A stretch of DNA of 64,000 nt from an uncultured Maribacter sp. (GTDB lineage: Bacteria; Bacteroidota; Bacteroidia; Flavobacteriales; Flavobacteriaceae). The stretch's first letter is position 1. Every line of letters begins with the position of its first letter. The notes under the pieces are model-generated. The model ran no database searches and was not told where the DNA came from. It saw nothing but the letters and a program-made list of their open reading frames with translations. Shown piece by piece: positions 38,994-48,066 of the stretch. Location of the stretch: NCBI GenBank assembly GCA_947498505.1, contig CANMKG010000005.1, positions 237,666 through 301,665 of the forward strand. Direction: 5' to 3'. Made by a program: the position numbers and the translations under genes.

Positions 38994-39764
38994 ATGAGTA
39001 CTAATTTCAAACGAAAAGAACCTTTATATCTGAAAGTATATGATTATCTGTTGGAAAAAATAGAAAACGAGTTTGCACCAGATGATTTACTCCCTCCGCA
39101 GTCCAAAATTGCAGAAGATACCCAAACAAGTTTAATTACAGTTAAAAGAGCTATAAAAGAACTAGAAGTACAAGGTTACTTACAGCCAAAGGCGGGTAGA
39201 GGTACTATAGTAAAAAGACCTACAATAGTTGATAATCATGTTGGAGTATCTAGTTGGACGGACTCTATATCTGATCAAGGAATTGTACCTGGTACGGCTT
39301 GGATGAAAATGGAGAAAAAATCTCCAGTACAAGCAATTGTAAATAAACTGGAACTAAAAGCAAGAGAGAAGACCATACAAATAAAAAGGTTAAGAGAAAT
39401 CGATGGTAATCCCATTTGTTTGATGTCTAATGAAATTCCTCTACGACTAGTACCCGAAATAAATAAAAAAAATATGGATAAAGAATCTTTATATGTTTTT
39501 CTTAAAGATGAATTTAATCTGGTACCAGCATCAGCTGATGAGGAAGTCTATGCTAGACAAGCAACCGATTACGAAGTTAAAACACTACAATTAAAAACGC
39601 CTATTGTTTTGGTAGTAGAGCGGTTGTCTTTTATGCTTAATAATACTCCTTTTGAGTTTTCATCTATAATTGCTCCAGCTGATTCTTATATATATAAGTC
39701 CAAGCAATTTAACAAAACTATACATCCAGAAGAATTGAAAAAATTAATTGAACAAGAAAATTAA
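38994..39764 (+). CDS. GntR/HutC-family transcriptional regulator
   Basis: The 256-residue protein has a GntR winged helix (about 8-75: PLYLKVYDYLLEKIENEFAPDDLLPPQSKIAEDTQTSLITVKRAIKELEVQGYL) and a UTRA ligand domain (about 90-250: VERLSFMLNNTPFEFSSIIAPADSYIYKSK). UTRA domains bind sugar phosphates or related metabolites. The gene is 46 bases after GH31 and 27 bases before the SIS gene, so it opens the metabolic cassette. The palindromes at 29692 and 35465 are candidate target sites. Confidence 0.93.
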   Translation: MSTNFKRKEPLYLKVYDYLLEKIENEFAPDDLLPPQSKIAEDTQTSLITVKRAIKELEVQGYLQPKAGRGTIVKRPTIVDNHVGVSSWTDSISDQGIVPGTAWMKMEKKSPVQAIVNKLELKAREKTIQIKRLREIDGNPICLMSNEIPLRLVPEINKKNMDKESLYVFLKDEFNLVPASADEEVYARQATDYEVKTLQLKTPIVLVVERLSFMLNNTPFEFSSIIAPADSYIYKSKQFNKTIHPEELKKLIEQEN

Positions 39765-39791
39765 TATAACAACTATATTTTGCTGATAGCT

Positions 39792-40598
39792 ATGGACTTA
39801 ACATTTCCCAATCAACTGGATAAAGTAAAAGAAAATTTAATAAATCAGGAGGAACTTCTCAAGGAAGTTGCAAAAAATTATGCAGATGCCATTGAAGGTG
39901 GGGGGTTGGTGCATTTATATGCTAACGGTCACTCTAGGCAATCAGTCGAAGAAACTGTAATAAGAATGGGAGCTTTAACTGGTTTTCACCCAATTTTGAC
40001 CGATGCTATTATTACTTTCAATGGTGTGGTAGGTACAAATGGCATTCGCGTAGATCAATTTTACGAAAAGGTAGAAGGTATAGGAAAAACACTTTTAAAA
40101 GAAATTCAATTTGGTCCAAAGGATGTATTAACAGTTATTACCGCCACAGGAACAACCGCAGCCGCGGTAGATATGGCAGCAGAATTTAGTAAACAATATC
40201 CGGGGTTAAAAATTGTTGGTATTGCATCAAAATCTCAATCTTCATCAATATCACCTAGACATAGTGGAGGTAAAAATTTAATTCATATTATAGAAGAGAA
40301 TCCAAAAGGCTATTTTATTGATAATGGCATGCCCCACGGAGACCTTTCGGTAGAAGTACAAGGGCAAACAGGAACATATAAAGTATGTCCATTGTCTACC
40401 ATTGGAGCTATATCCGTGATACAAAGTTTAAATGAATTAACTATTAAAGAGTTAGATAATAGGGGAGTTGCTCATCATGTATTACGCAACATGCACATTG
40501 CGGACACGACAGATAATTATGATGAATGGTTGGATGATCAGCGTAAACGTTACGCTTTAGCAACTTATAATCCTAATCGTGTAGAGCCAAGTAAATAG
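39792..40598 (+). CDS. SIS-domain sugar isomerase-like protein (UPF0309 type)
   Basis: I chose the ATG at 39792 (268 residues). An upstream TTG-type or alternative start would add only four codons. The protein has the SIS pattern: VHLYANGHSRQSVEE near the N-terminus, VLTVITATGTTAAAVDMAAEF with the Ser/Thr-rich phosphate loop, and GLKIVGIASKSQSSS. Long relatives of this kind are named UPF0309 and lack a proven reaction. It could bind or isomerise a phosphorylated sugar made by the ROK protein encoded downstream. The SDR gene follows by 5 bases. Confidence 0.85.
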   Translation: MDLTFPNQLDKVKENLINQEELLKEVAKNYADAIEGGGLVHLYANGHSRQSVEETVIRMGALTGFHPILTDAIITFNGVVGTNGIRVDQFYEKVEGIGKTLLKEIQFGPKDVLTVITATGTTAAAVDMAAEFSKQYPGLKIVGIASKSQSSSISPRHSGGKNLIHIIEENPKGYFIDNGMPHGDLSVEVQGQTGTYKVCPLSTIGAISVIQSLNELTIKELDNRGVAHHVLRNMHIADTTDNYDEWLDDQRKRYALATYNPNRVEPSK

Positions 40599-40603
40599 GA
40601 AAC

Positions 40604-41389
40604 ATGAAAAATAAGGTGTTTATTATAACAGGATCCTCTGGTATTGCCGCTGAAACTATAAAATTAGTACTATCAGAAGGAGGAAAGGTATTCTATATTG
40701 GACGCGATATGAACCGAAGTAAGGCTTTTTATGATGAACTTAAAACAACTTATTTTAATATAAATTATTTGGTAGGAGATTTAACAAATCCTGTGATTGC
40801 AAAGAAGCTGGTGCAAGAATGCATGGATAAATATGGCCGTATAGATGGGCTGTTTAATGTCGCAGGTATAAGTGGTAGAAAATTTGGTGACGGTCCTGTT
40901 CACGAATGTACGGAAGAAGGTTGGGAAACTACCATGACAGCAAATGTGACTACACAATATAGAATGTGTAGAGAGGTAGTAAAAGTAATGTTACAGCAAG
41001 CATGCGATAAAGATGGGTTAAGAGGAACTATACTTAATATGTCCAGTATTTTAGGAATTAGTCCAGAACCTAAGTTTTTTAGTACCATAGGTTATGCAGC
41101 TGCTAAAGGAGCGATTATAAGTATGAGCAAATCGATGGCATCAAAGTATGCTAAAGATAAAATTAGAGTAAATGTTATTGCACCAGGGTTAGCTTTAACT
41201 CGTATGAGTGCACGCGCATCTCAAAATGAAGAAATCGTAAACTTTATGAAGAAAAAACAGCCATTAGTAGAAGGTGTTATGGATGCAAAAAGTATTGCCG
41301 AAGCTTCATGTTTTTTATTAAGCAATAAGAGTAAAGTTATTACTGGAGAAGTACTTAAAGTAGATGCAGGGTGGAGTATCTCTAATTAA
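40604..41389 (+). CDS. Short-chain dehydrogenase/reductase with atypical glycine motif
   Basis: This 261-residue SDR has YAAAK (catalytic Tyr/Lys), NMSS with the Ser, NVAG in place of NNAG, and a C-terminal GEVLKVDAGW. The nucleotide motif reads TGSSGIAAE, one residue short of the usual TGxxxGIG and ending with Ala, which may change cofactor binding. It lies between the SIS and FAD-oxidoreductase genes, all within 15 bases of each other, so it probably acts in the same pathway as a dehydrogenase of a sugar or cyclitol. Confidence 0.88.
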   Translation: MKNKVFIITGSSGIAAETIKLVLSEGGKVFYIGRDMNRSKAFYDELKTTYFNINYLVGDLTNPVIAKKLVQECMDKYGRIDGLFNVAGISGRKFGDGPVHECTEEGWETTMTANVTTQYRMCREVVKVMLQQACDKDGLRGTILNMSSILGISPEPKFFSTIGYAAAKGAIISMSKSMASKYAKDKIRVNVIAPGLALTRMSARASQNEEIVNFMKKKQPLVEGVMDAKSIAEASCFLLSNKSKVITGEVLKVDAGWSISN

Positions 41390-41402
41390 AAGAATATATA
41401 GA

Positions 41403-42746
41403 ATGAATATGCAATTATACAGTAAAACGTTAGCTACAAAAGACAGTTATGATATTATTGTTGTAGGGTCTGGCTCTGCTGGTTCTCCTGCTGCCATAGC
41501 GGCAGCAAGAAGAGGAGCTAAAGTATTGCTTTTAGAACGGTTAGGTTTTTTGGGAGGTACAAGTACTGCCGTGTTAGATACGTTTTACGGGTATTACACT
41601 CCTGGTGAGCGTTCAAAAAGAGTAGTAGGTGGTATAGCAAATGATGTTGTAAGTGGTTTAGCTAAGTATAATGCATATTTAGAACGCCCTAATTCTTTTG
41701 GAGCTGGAACAGGTGTTACTTACCATCCTGAATATTTAAAGGTAGTTTGGGAACAATTGGTTAAAAGTGCTGGGTGTGAAATATTGCTTAACGCATGGGT
41801 TCAAGACACCATTGTCGAAAACAATAAAATAGTGGGCTTACTTGTGGCTACCAAGAGCGGATTGCAATACATAAAATGTAAACAAGTTATAGATGCTACT
41901 GGAGATGCGGATATCTGCTATCAAGCCGGTATTCCATACGAATTAGCAGGAGCAATAGACCCGGCTCAAACATTAACAACAACCTTTAAAATGGTTAATG
42001 TAGATATGGCTAAGCGCAAATCTATCACTAAATCACAGTTGAATGCCTTAATGGAAAAGGCAGTAGCAACAGGTAAGTTTAGTCTTCCAAGAAAAGAAGG
42101 TAGTGATCATATTACTCCAGTAAATAATATGACCGCTACCATTATGACAAGATTGTCTTCTTATAAAAAGGAGGAAGATAATAGTGTAATAAATGCTACA
42201 AATCCTGAGCTTTGGAGTAATGCTGAAATGGAGGGACGTTTACAAGCTTTAGAGTACATCCGTTTTCTAAAAGAATATGTTCCTGGTTACGAAAAATCAG
42301 AGCTTTCAACTTTTGGTGTTCAGATTGGTGTTCGAGAAACTCGCAGAGTGTATGGGCATTATAGATTGACATCGGAAGATGTTCTGGGTGCTAAAAAATT
42401 TGAAGACCAAATAGGTTTATGTGGGGCTCCCATGGAAGACCATCATGATGGTGAAGGTGTAAGATGGCAATATATTCCCAACAGCGAAACAGTTGGTATT
42501 CCATATAGAACATTAGTGCCTTTAGAAAGTAGCAATATTCTAGTTGCAGGACGTTGTTTTTCTGCCAATCATGTGGCGCAAAGTAGTGTACGTTCTATGG
42601 GACAATGTATGGTAATGGGAGAAGCGGCAGGAGTGGCTGCAACCTTAGCACTTTCTGGAAATTGCGCTCCAGAAGCTATTGATACCAATGAGTTAAGGAG
42701 TATTTTGAAAAAGCAAGGAGCTGTAGTGGATGCACCGAATTTTTAG
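41403..42746 (+). CDS. FAD-dependent oxidoreductase (FAD_oxidored type)
   Basis: The ATG at 41403 gives 447 residues and lies 13 bases after the SDR stop. The N-terminal FAD-binding motif is YDIIVVGSGSAGSPAAIAAARRGAKVLLLE, followed by GGTSTAVLDTFYGYY. The C-terminal FAD site is NILVAGRCFSANHVAQSSVRSMGQCMVMGEAAGVAA. It belongs to the FAD_oxidored group common beside glycan genes, for which few reactions are known. No signal peptide is visible, so it should act in the cytoplasm. With the SDR it could make a keto or diketo intermediate. Confidence 0.88.
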   Translation: MNMQLYSKTLATKDSYDIIVVGSGSAGSPAAIAAARRGAKVLLLERLGFLGGTSTAVLDTFYGYYTPGERSKRVVGGIANDVVSGLAKYNAYLERPNSFGAGTGVTYHPEYLKVVWEQLVKSAGCEILLNAWVQDTIVENNKIVGLLVATKSGLQYIKCKQVIDATGDADICYQAGIPYELAGAIDPAQTLTTTFKMVNVDMAKRKSITKSQLNALMEKAVATGKFSLPRKEGSDHITPVNNMTATIMTRLSSYKKEEDNSVINATNPELWSNAEMEGRLQALEYIRFLKEYVPGYEKSELSTFGVQIGVRETRRVYGHYRLTSEDVLGAKKFEDQIGLCGAPMEDHHDGEGVRWQYIPNSETVGIPYRTLVPLESSNILVAGRCFSANHVAQSSVRSMGQCMVMGEAAGVAATLALSGNCAPEAIDTNELRSILKKQGAVVDAPNF

Positions 42747-42756
42747 GGAAGATAGG

Positions 42757-43725
42757 ATGAAAGATTACATTATCGCATGTGACGTAGGAGGTACTCGGAT
42801 AAAATCTGGGATTGTTGATGTAGAAGGAAATATATACCTCAAAGAAGAAGTAAAATCTAAAGCTCATCTTGGAGCAGAAGCGCTTCTGGAAGAATTGAAA
42901 CAAATAATTAAAAAAAACCTTTCGTTTTCACCAAAGGCTAAATGCCTTGGAGTAGGTTTAGGTCTTACAGGACCGGTAGACCCAGAGGTAGGTGTGGTAT
43001 TATTACCAGGTAAGTTTGAAGGGTTAGAAGGATTTCCAATAGTACCTCTTCTTAGAGAGGAATTTAATATTCCGGTTTATGCCGAGAATGATGGAAGATT
43101 AGCAGCCTATGCAGCTAAATACTATGGTTCGGCTAAAGACGTAGATTGGGCAGTAGTGGTTACTTTAGGAACTGGTGTAGGTTCAGGCGTGATTATAGAT
43201 GGAAAAATTCTCACAGACCCTCACTTAAATTTTGGTATTCAGTTAGGTCATTTAGTAATAGATAGTTCAAATAATAATTTCTGTTTGACTGGGAATTTTG
43301 GAACTGCTGAAACTTTATGTTCTGCTACAGCGTTAGTTAATCAGGTGCGTACCGCGATTCAAAGGGGTATTCCATCTTTATTGTCAGAATTGTATTTTGA
43401 AGATTCGTTAAAAATAAACTTCAAAAATATCGCAGAAGCTTGTAGAGAGGGAGATGAATTATGCCAAAGAGAATTGAATATCTGGAAGGAATATCTAACA
43501 GTTTTATTGGTAAATGCAACACATACATATGCTCCAAAGCGAATTATACTAAGCGGAGGTGCAACTTTAGCAGCGGATTTATTCTTAGAAGATGTTCAGA
43601 AAGAACTTAACAAAAGAGTTTTTAGATACCCTAAAAACGCGGGCGTTCCAATTGTTATATCCAAAATAAAAGAGTTTGCAGGTGTATACGGTGCAGCGGC
43701 TATGCTCAAACAAAAAATAAGTTAA
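42757..43725 (+). CDS. ROK-family sugar kinase without the zinc cysteine cluster
   Basis: The ATG at 42757 (322 residues) follows a GGAAG-like site 10 bases after the previous stop. The phosphate loop CDVGGTRIKSG (8-18), catalytic D112 in AENDGRLA and GTGVGSG mark a ROK kinase. The usual zinc motif CxCGxxGCxE after GHL is replaced by NFCLTGNFGTAE with only one Cys (C176), so the structural zinc is probably lost and the sugar pocket altered. Its substrate cannot be told. A sugar kinase paired with an SIS protein suggests a phosphorylated intermediate. Confidence 0.88.
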   Translation: MKDYIIACDVGGTRIKSGIVDVEGNIYLKEEVKSKAHLGAEALLEELKQIIKKNLSFSPKAKCLGVGLGLTGPVDPEVGVVLLPGKFEGLEGFPIVPLLREEFNIPVYAENDGRLAAYAAKYYGSAKDVDWAVVVTLGTGVGSGVIIDGKILTDPHLNFGIQLGHLVIDSSNNNFCLTGNFGTAETLCSATALVNQVRTAIQRGIPSLLSELYFEDSLKINFKNIAEACREGDELCQRELNIWKEYLTVLLVNATHTYAPKRIILSGGATLAADLFLEDVQKELNKRVFRYPKNAGVPIVISKIKEFAGVYGAAAMLKQKIS

Positions 43726-43727
43726 TT

Positions 43728-44408
43728 ATGAAAGATTGGTTAAAACTAACTTCTAATGAAATTAATTTACTAGACCGTAATATTCCTGTTTTGGTGCCAT
43801 TAGGTTTGGTAGAAGCACATGGGCCTCATTTGGCTGTTAGTGTAGATATAGATACAGCGGAATATTTCTGTAGAAAGGTAGCAGAAGAAACAGGAGCTAT
43901 TTTAGCGCCGTGTTTACCTTATGGGTTTGCGGATGAAATGAGAGAATATCCAGGAACACTAGGTGTATCAGCAGAAACACTAATGAAAATTATACAAGAT
44001 TTGTGTGTTCGTTTTTGCGAGCAGGGATTTAAAAAGGTCATTTTCATTACGGGACATGGTGCTAATAAAGTCCCTTGTGAATTGGCATTCTATAAAGTTT
44101 GGGAAAAGCATTCCGATTTTAAAGGTATTTGCTGGAATTGGTGGAGCGATTGTGGTATTACTGGCATACATCATGCAGATAAAGGAGAAACTGAAGTGGC
44201 AATGGCAGTAGGTACTAGGTCAGAAATGAAATTAGTTAAGGATTTTACCGTAAAAAAACCGTGGTATAAAATTAGATCTAGATATGAACTAGATTCGGAG
44301 TCTGGTGGAATTAATGGCAAACCAAGTCAAGCTAATTTAGACAATGGAATAAAAATAAGAGATAAAGTAGTTAAGGTGTTAATAGAGAAAGTGTTACAGG
44401 CTTTTTAA
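43728..44408 (+). CDS. Creatininase-family amidohydrolase-like protein
   Basis: The 226-residue protein has the metal-binding residues of the creatininase family: E29, H31 and H34 in VEAHGPHL, D40 and D42, GHGANK and HADKGETE. Creatininase relatives open rings; one, IolN of Thermotoga, is reported to hydrolyse a diketo-inositol, and MftE acts on peptides. It is 2 bases after the ROK gene and ends the six-gene cassette. A hydrolytic ring or C-C cleavage step following two oxidations is the reading I favour, but it is inference. Confidence 0.85.
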   Translation: MKDWLKLTSNEINLLDRNIPVLVPLGLVEAHGPHLAVSVDIDTAEYFCRKVAEETGAILAPCLPYGFADEMREYPGTLGVSAETLMKIIQDLCVRFCEQGFKKVIFITGHGANKVPCELAFYKVWEKHSDFKGICWNWWSDCGITGIHHADKGETEVAMAVGTRSEMKLVKDFTVKKPWYKIRSRYELDSESGGINGKPSQANLDNGIKIRDKVVKVLIEKVLQAF

Positions 44409-44543
44409 GTTAAAAGAGGCAAGTTTTTTATTATTTATTTCTATGGTTTAGAGTGCATTAAATAATCATTCGTAAAAGAATTGAATCAAATACTTTGATA
44501 GTTATTCTATACAAGTACTAATACATGTAAATATAGTTAACCT

Positions 44544-46619
44544 ATGAGAACATATTACTTTACGTTTTTAGCTGCCTTTTTTTTGTTTGTTAATATAGTG
44601 AGTGGACAAAAAAGCCAAAAATTAGGTAATGCCACTTTCAAATTTTCTAATAATACCTTAGAGGTGTCCACAGGTAAGGTTGAAAGGAAGTTATTTTGGA
44701 CAGGAAAAGGATTCATTACAACATCATATAAAAATTTAGGCTCAAATAAAGAATGGGCAACCTTAAAGCCGGTATACCATAGCGATTGGGGTTTACCAAC
44801 CAAAATTGATTCTACCTCTTCAGCAAGACTTCTATCTGTTGAATGTGTACAGACTGATGATGAACATTTTACTTCTAAACATTTATTAGTTACTGCGCTT
44901 ATGCAGTATAAATCAGGATTAGACGTTAAATATTTAGTGCGGATTTATCCTGATTCTCCAGGAATATGGACTGCGTTAGAAGTAAAAGCTAATGCATCGT
45001 TTTCACCGCAAGGGGTTCCGGAAGATTTAGGAACAAAAAAATCTTATGGCTCTAATCAACCGGTAAAAATTGCTCGTAACGAATTTATTCCAATAGATTT
45101 TTCAAAAGAAAATAAAAGAACCTATTGGGGAATTTATAATAATCCTGGAAATCGGGTTAATACAGAGAATATGGTTGAGGAACGTACGGTTACTGGATTC
45201 CCAATCTTTCAGGATGAACAAAATACCTGGGCAAATGGACTCAATATTCAATTTGAAGATGACGGCTTTATTTTGTTGAAAGAATCTAACAAAACAGTTA
45301 ATAAATATGGTCACCAAACTGGAGCTTTTTATTGTACACCTAAAGGAGTTGAGGTTACAGGTTGGGGTTTGAAACCTGATGAAATCTCTTCAGATTTTAA
45401 GCGCATTTGGGCTACGTGGACTATAGCTTACACAGGGAATAATGATAATATGCAACTGGCTCTAAAAGAGTTCGATAGGGTGCGCTATCCGGTCAATATT
45501 GAGCGCGATATGCATATTTTGATAGACACCTGGGGTAGTGACTGGCAAAATGAAGATTATAATAAAATATATGGTAGAGAAAACTCTGAGTTTTCAGTGA
45601 TTGAAAAAGAAATTAAATCAGCCTCCGATTTAGGTATTGATATAGTTCGCATTGATGATGGCTGGCAGGAAGGAAGAACAAAAAGTAAAAAATCTTGGCA
45701 TCCAAATACTAAAGTCGGTTATGATACTGACTGGGGTAAAATAAATAAATTATCAAAAAATTATAATGTACGAATTGGTTTGTGGGCAGCAATTCTACAC
45801 ATTACACCAGAAGAGCTATTTACAAATCAAGAAAAGTTAGGAGTTGCCACTTGGAAGTTTGACTTTGATAAATTGGAAGACCATGATGCGTTTGCTAATA
45901 GAGTAAAAGGAGTAAGAGAATTTATTAAGAAAACAGGATACACCACGCAAACTTCCTGGTGTCCAGAATATGATGACCAACGATATGGATGGTATAGCCC
46001 TGTTCGGGAATGTGGTCCTATGTATTTTCAGAATATTCAGAATAATCTGCCAACGCACCTAGCTTATGTGCCCTATATTACGTTGCGCCATCATTGGATG
46101 ATGTCTAAGTATTATAATATGAATGATTTGCAATGTCACTGGCAAAATCCATCACGAACTAACCCTAAATATTCTGACGCTTATTTACATAGTCAGTCTT
46201 ATGCAGCACTTTCTGCTTTTATGACAGCTCCATCTTGTTTTATGCTTACACAGTTATTGAAACCAAAAGAACGAGAAGAATTGAGAAAGATTATAGGAGT
46301 TTACAAGGAAAACCGAAAAGAGATATTTGAAAGTTATGTTTTTCCAATAGGAGATGAACCTAATAATGCATCTTGGACTGGTTTTCAAATACATCACCCG
46401 AACAAAAAAACAGGTTATTTAATGGTATTTAGAGAACTTCATAATGAAGAAAAAACTAAAGAAATATCCCTAAAATTTTTAAAAAATCAATCGGTTAAAT
46501 TGATTGATTTAGAAAGAAAACAAAAACTACCTGAAATATTATCAACAATTGATGGAAAAATAAAATTGAATATAAATAATAAGGCAGGATATCTTTTTTT
46601 AAAATATGAAATTCAGTAG
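44544..46619 (+). CDS. GH36-like alpha-galactosidase-type glycoside hydrolase
   Basis: The 691-residue exported protein (signal peptide ending VSGQ) has an N-terminal beta-sandwich (about 25-310) and a TIM barrel with clan GH-D features. These are HILIDTWGSDWQ, DIVRIDDGWQEG, and D440 in ATWKFDFDKL as the likely nucleophile. The acid/base is not clear. The SYAALSAFMTAPSCFMLTQ and YKENRKEIFESYVFPIGD helices fit GH36. Its 135-base upstream gap separates it from the creatininase-like gene, and the sugar porter follows by 40 bases. It may trim alpha-galactosyl groups of the PUL 2 glycan or of a galactosyl-polyol. Confidence 0.8.
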   Translation: MRTYYFTFLAAFFLFVNIVSGQKSQKLGNATFKFSNNTLEVSTGKVERKLFWTGKGFITTSYKNLGSNKEWATLKPVYHSDWGLPTKIDSTSSARLLSVECVQTDDEHFTSKHLLVTALMQYKSGLDVKYLVRIYPDSPGIWTALEVKANASFSPQGVPEDLGTKKSYGSNQPVKIARNEFIPIDFSKENKRTYWGIYNNPGNRVNTENMVEERTVTGFPIFQDEQNTWANGLNIQFEDDGFILLKESNKTVNKYGHQTGAFYCTPKGVEVTGWGLKPDEISSDFKRIWATWTIAYTGNNDNMQLALKEFDRVRYPVNIERDMHILIDTWGSDWQNEDYNKIYGRENSEFSVIEKEIKSASDLGIDIVRIDDGWQEGRTKSKKSWHPNTKVGYDTDWGKINKLSKNYNVRIGLWAAILHITPEELFTNQEKLGVATWKFDFDKLEDHDAFANRVKGVREFIKKTGYTTQTSWCPEYDDQRYGWYSPVRECGPMYFQNIQNNLPTHLAYVPYITLRHHWMMSKYYNMNDLQCHWQNPSRTNPKYSDAYLHSQSYAALSAFMTAPSCFMLTQLLKPKEREELRKIIGVYKENRKEIFESYVFPIGDEPNNASWTGFQIHHPNKKTGYLMVFRELHNEEKTKEISLKFLKNQSVKLIDLERKQKLPEILSTIDGKIKLNINNKAGYLFLKYEIQ

Positions 46620-46659
46620 TTGTATAAATTGAAAGAAAAGGTTAAATAAAAACGGATTT

Positions 46660-48066
46660 ATGAAAAGTAAAGGAAATACTAACTCTAACTACGATTATAA
46701 TTTAAAATACCTTCTTTTCATATCCATGATTTCTGCCTTAGGAGGACTGCTTTTTGGATACGACTGGGTTGTAATAGGTGGTGCTAAACCTTTTTACGAA
46801 CGTTTTTTTGAGATATCATATTTACCATCATTACAGGGCTGGGCTATGAGTAGCGCACTGATAGGATGTATTGCGGGAGCTATTGTAGCAGGAAAAATCA
46901 CAGAACACTTTGGAAGAAAAAAGCCGTTGGCATTAGCTGCATTTTTATTTATAATTTCTGCTTTAGGTACAGGTTTGGTTAACAATTTTAACCTATTTAT
47001 TGTTTTTCGGATTATTGGGGGGGTGGGAATTGGTCTTGCTTCGACTATTTCCCCAATGTATATTGCTGAGGTTTCTCCTTCAGGATATAGAGGACGTTTA
47101 GTTTCTTTAAATCAGTTAGCTATAGTAATAGGTATTTTGGCAGCACAAATTGTTAATTATTTAATAGCAGATGTTGTCGATGAAAACGCTACAGATCAAA
47201 TTATTCTCAATTCCTGGAATGGGCAAATAGGGTGGAGGTGGATGTTTTGGGCAGAATTAGTACCTGCAACAGCCTTCTTTGTTCTTATTTTTAAAATTCC
47301 TGAGAGTCCTAGGTGGCTTTCTAAAAAAGGTAAAAAAATATTATCTACAAAGATTTTGTCTAGTATTGGGGGCGTAAATTATGCGGAGCGAATACAAGAT
47401 GAAATTAATAAAACTATTAATACTACTAATACTAAAATTGGCTTTAGTGAGCTTTTGAAAGGAAAAAACAAACGATTTATTTCTCTTGGAATTGTTTTAG
47501 CCTTTTTACAACAATGGTGTGGAATTAATGTAGTATTTAATTATGCAGAAGAAGTGTTTACAGGTGCTGGGTATGGCGTTAGTGATTCCCTTTTTAATAT
47601 TATTCTTACAGGGGTAGTAAATCTTGTATTTACATTGGTCGCCATTAAGGTGATTGATAATTGGGGAAGAAAAAGACTATGGTTGATAGGCAGTGTTGGA
47701 TTAGGAGTTTTGTATATTTTAATTGGGTTGTTCTATTATTTTGAAATGAAAGGGATTATACTAGTCCTTCTTGTAGTTGTAGCCATTGCTATTTATGCAT
47801 TAACGTTGGCACCAGTATTCTGGGTGTTAGCATCAGAGGTTTTTCCGAATAAAATTAGAGGTTCTGTAATGTCTATAACAACCACTGCACTATGGGTAGC
47901 TTGTTTTCTACTTACATATACTTTTCCCATAATTAATAAAACTATGGGCACTCATGGTACATTTTGGTTGTATTGCTTTGTGTGCTTTTTATGCTTTTTG
48001 TTTGTGAAGTATAAAATACCAGAAACAAAAAACAAAAGTCTGGAAGAAATAGAAGATTTGTTTTAA
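46660..48066 (+). CDS. MFS sugar porter (SP family)
   Basis: This 468-residue transporter has 12 membrane segments and all sugar-porter signatures: GGLLFGYDWVVIGG, GRKKPLALAA, RIIGGVGIGLASTISPMYIAEVSP, PESPRWL, QQWCGINVVFNYAE, GRKRLWL and PETKNKSLEEIE. This family includes proton symporters of xylose, arabinose, galactose and inositol. Gene context makes it the importer for the monosaccharide handled by the cassette at 38994-44408 or released by the GH36-like enzyme. The plus-strand run ends here. Confidence 0.95.
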   Translation: MKSKGNTNSNYDYNLKYLLFISMISALGGLLFGYDWVVIGGAKPFYERFFEISYLPSLQGWAMSSALIGCIAGAIVAGKITEHFGRKKPLALAAFLFIISALGTGLVNNFNLFIVFRIIGGVGIGLASTISPMYIAEVSPSGYRGRLVSLNQLAIVIGILAAQIVNYLIADVVDENATDQIILNSWNGQIGWRWMFWAELVPATAFFVLIFKIPESPRWLSKKGKKILSTKILSSIGGVNYAERIQDEINKTINTTNTKIGFSELLKGKNKRFISLGIVLAFLQQWCGINVVFNYAEEVFTGAGYGVSDSLFNIILTGVVNLVFTLVAIKVIDNWGRKRLWLIGSVGLGVLYILIGLFYYFEMKGIILVLLVVVAIAIYALTLAPVFWVLASEVFPNKIRGSVMSITTTALWVACFLLTYTFPIINKTMGTHGTFWLYCFVCFLCFLFVKYKIPETKNKSLEEIEDLF

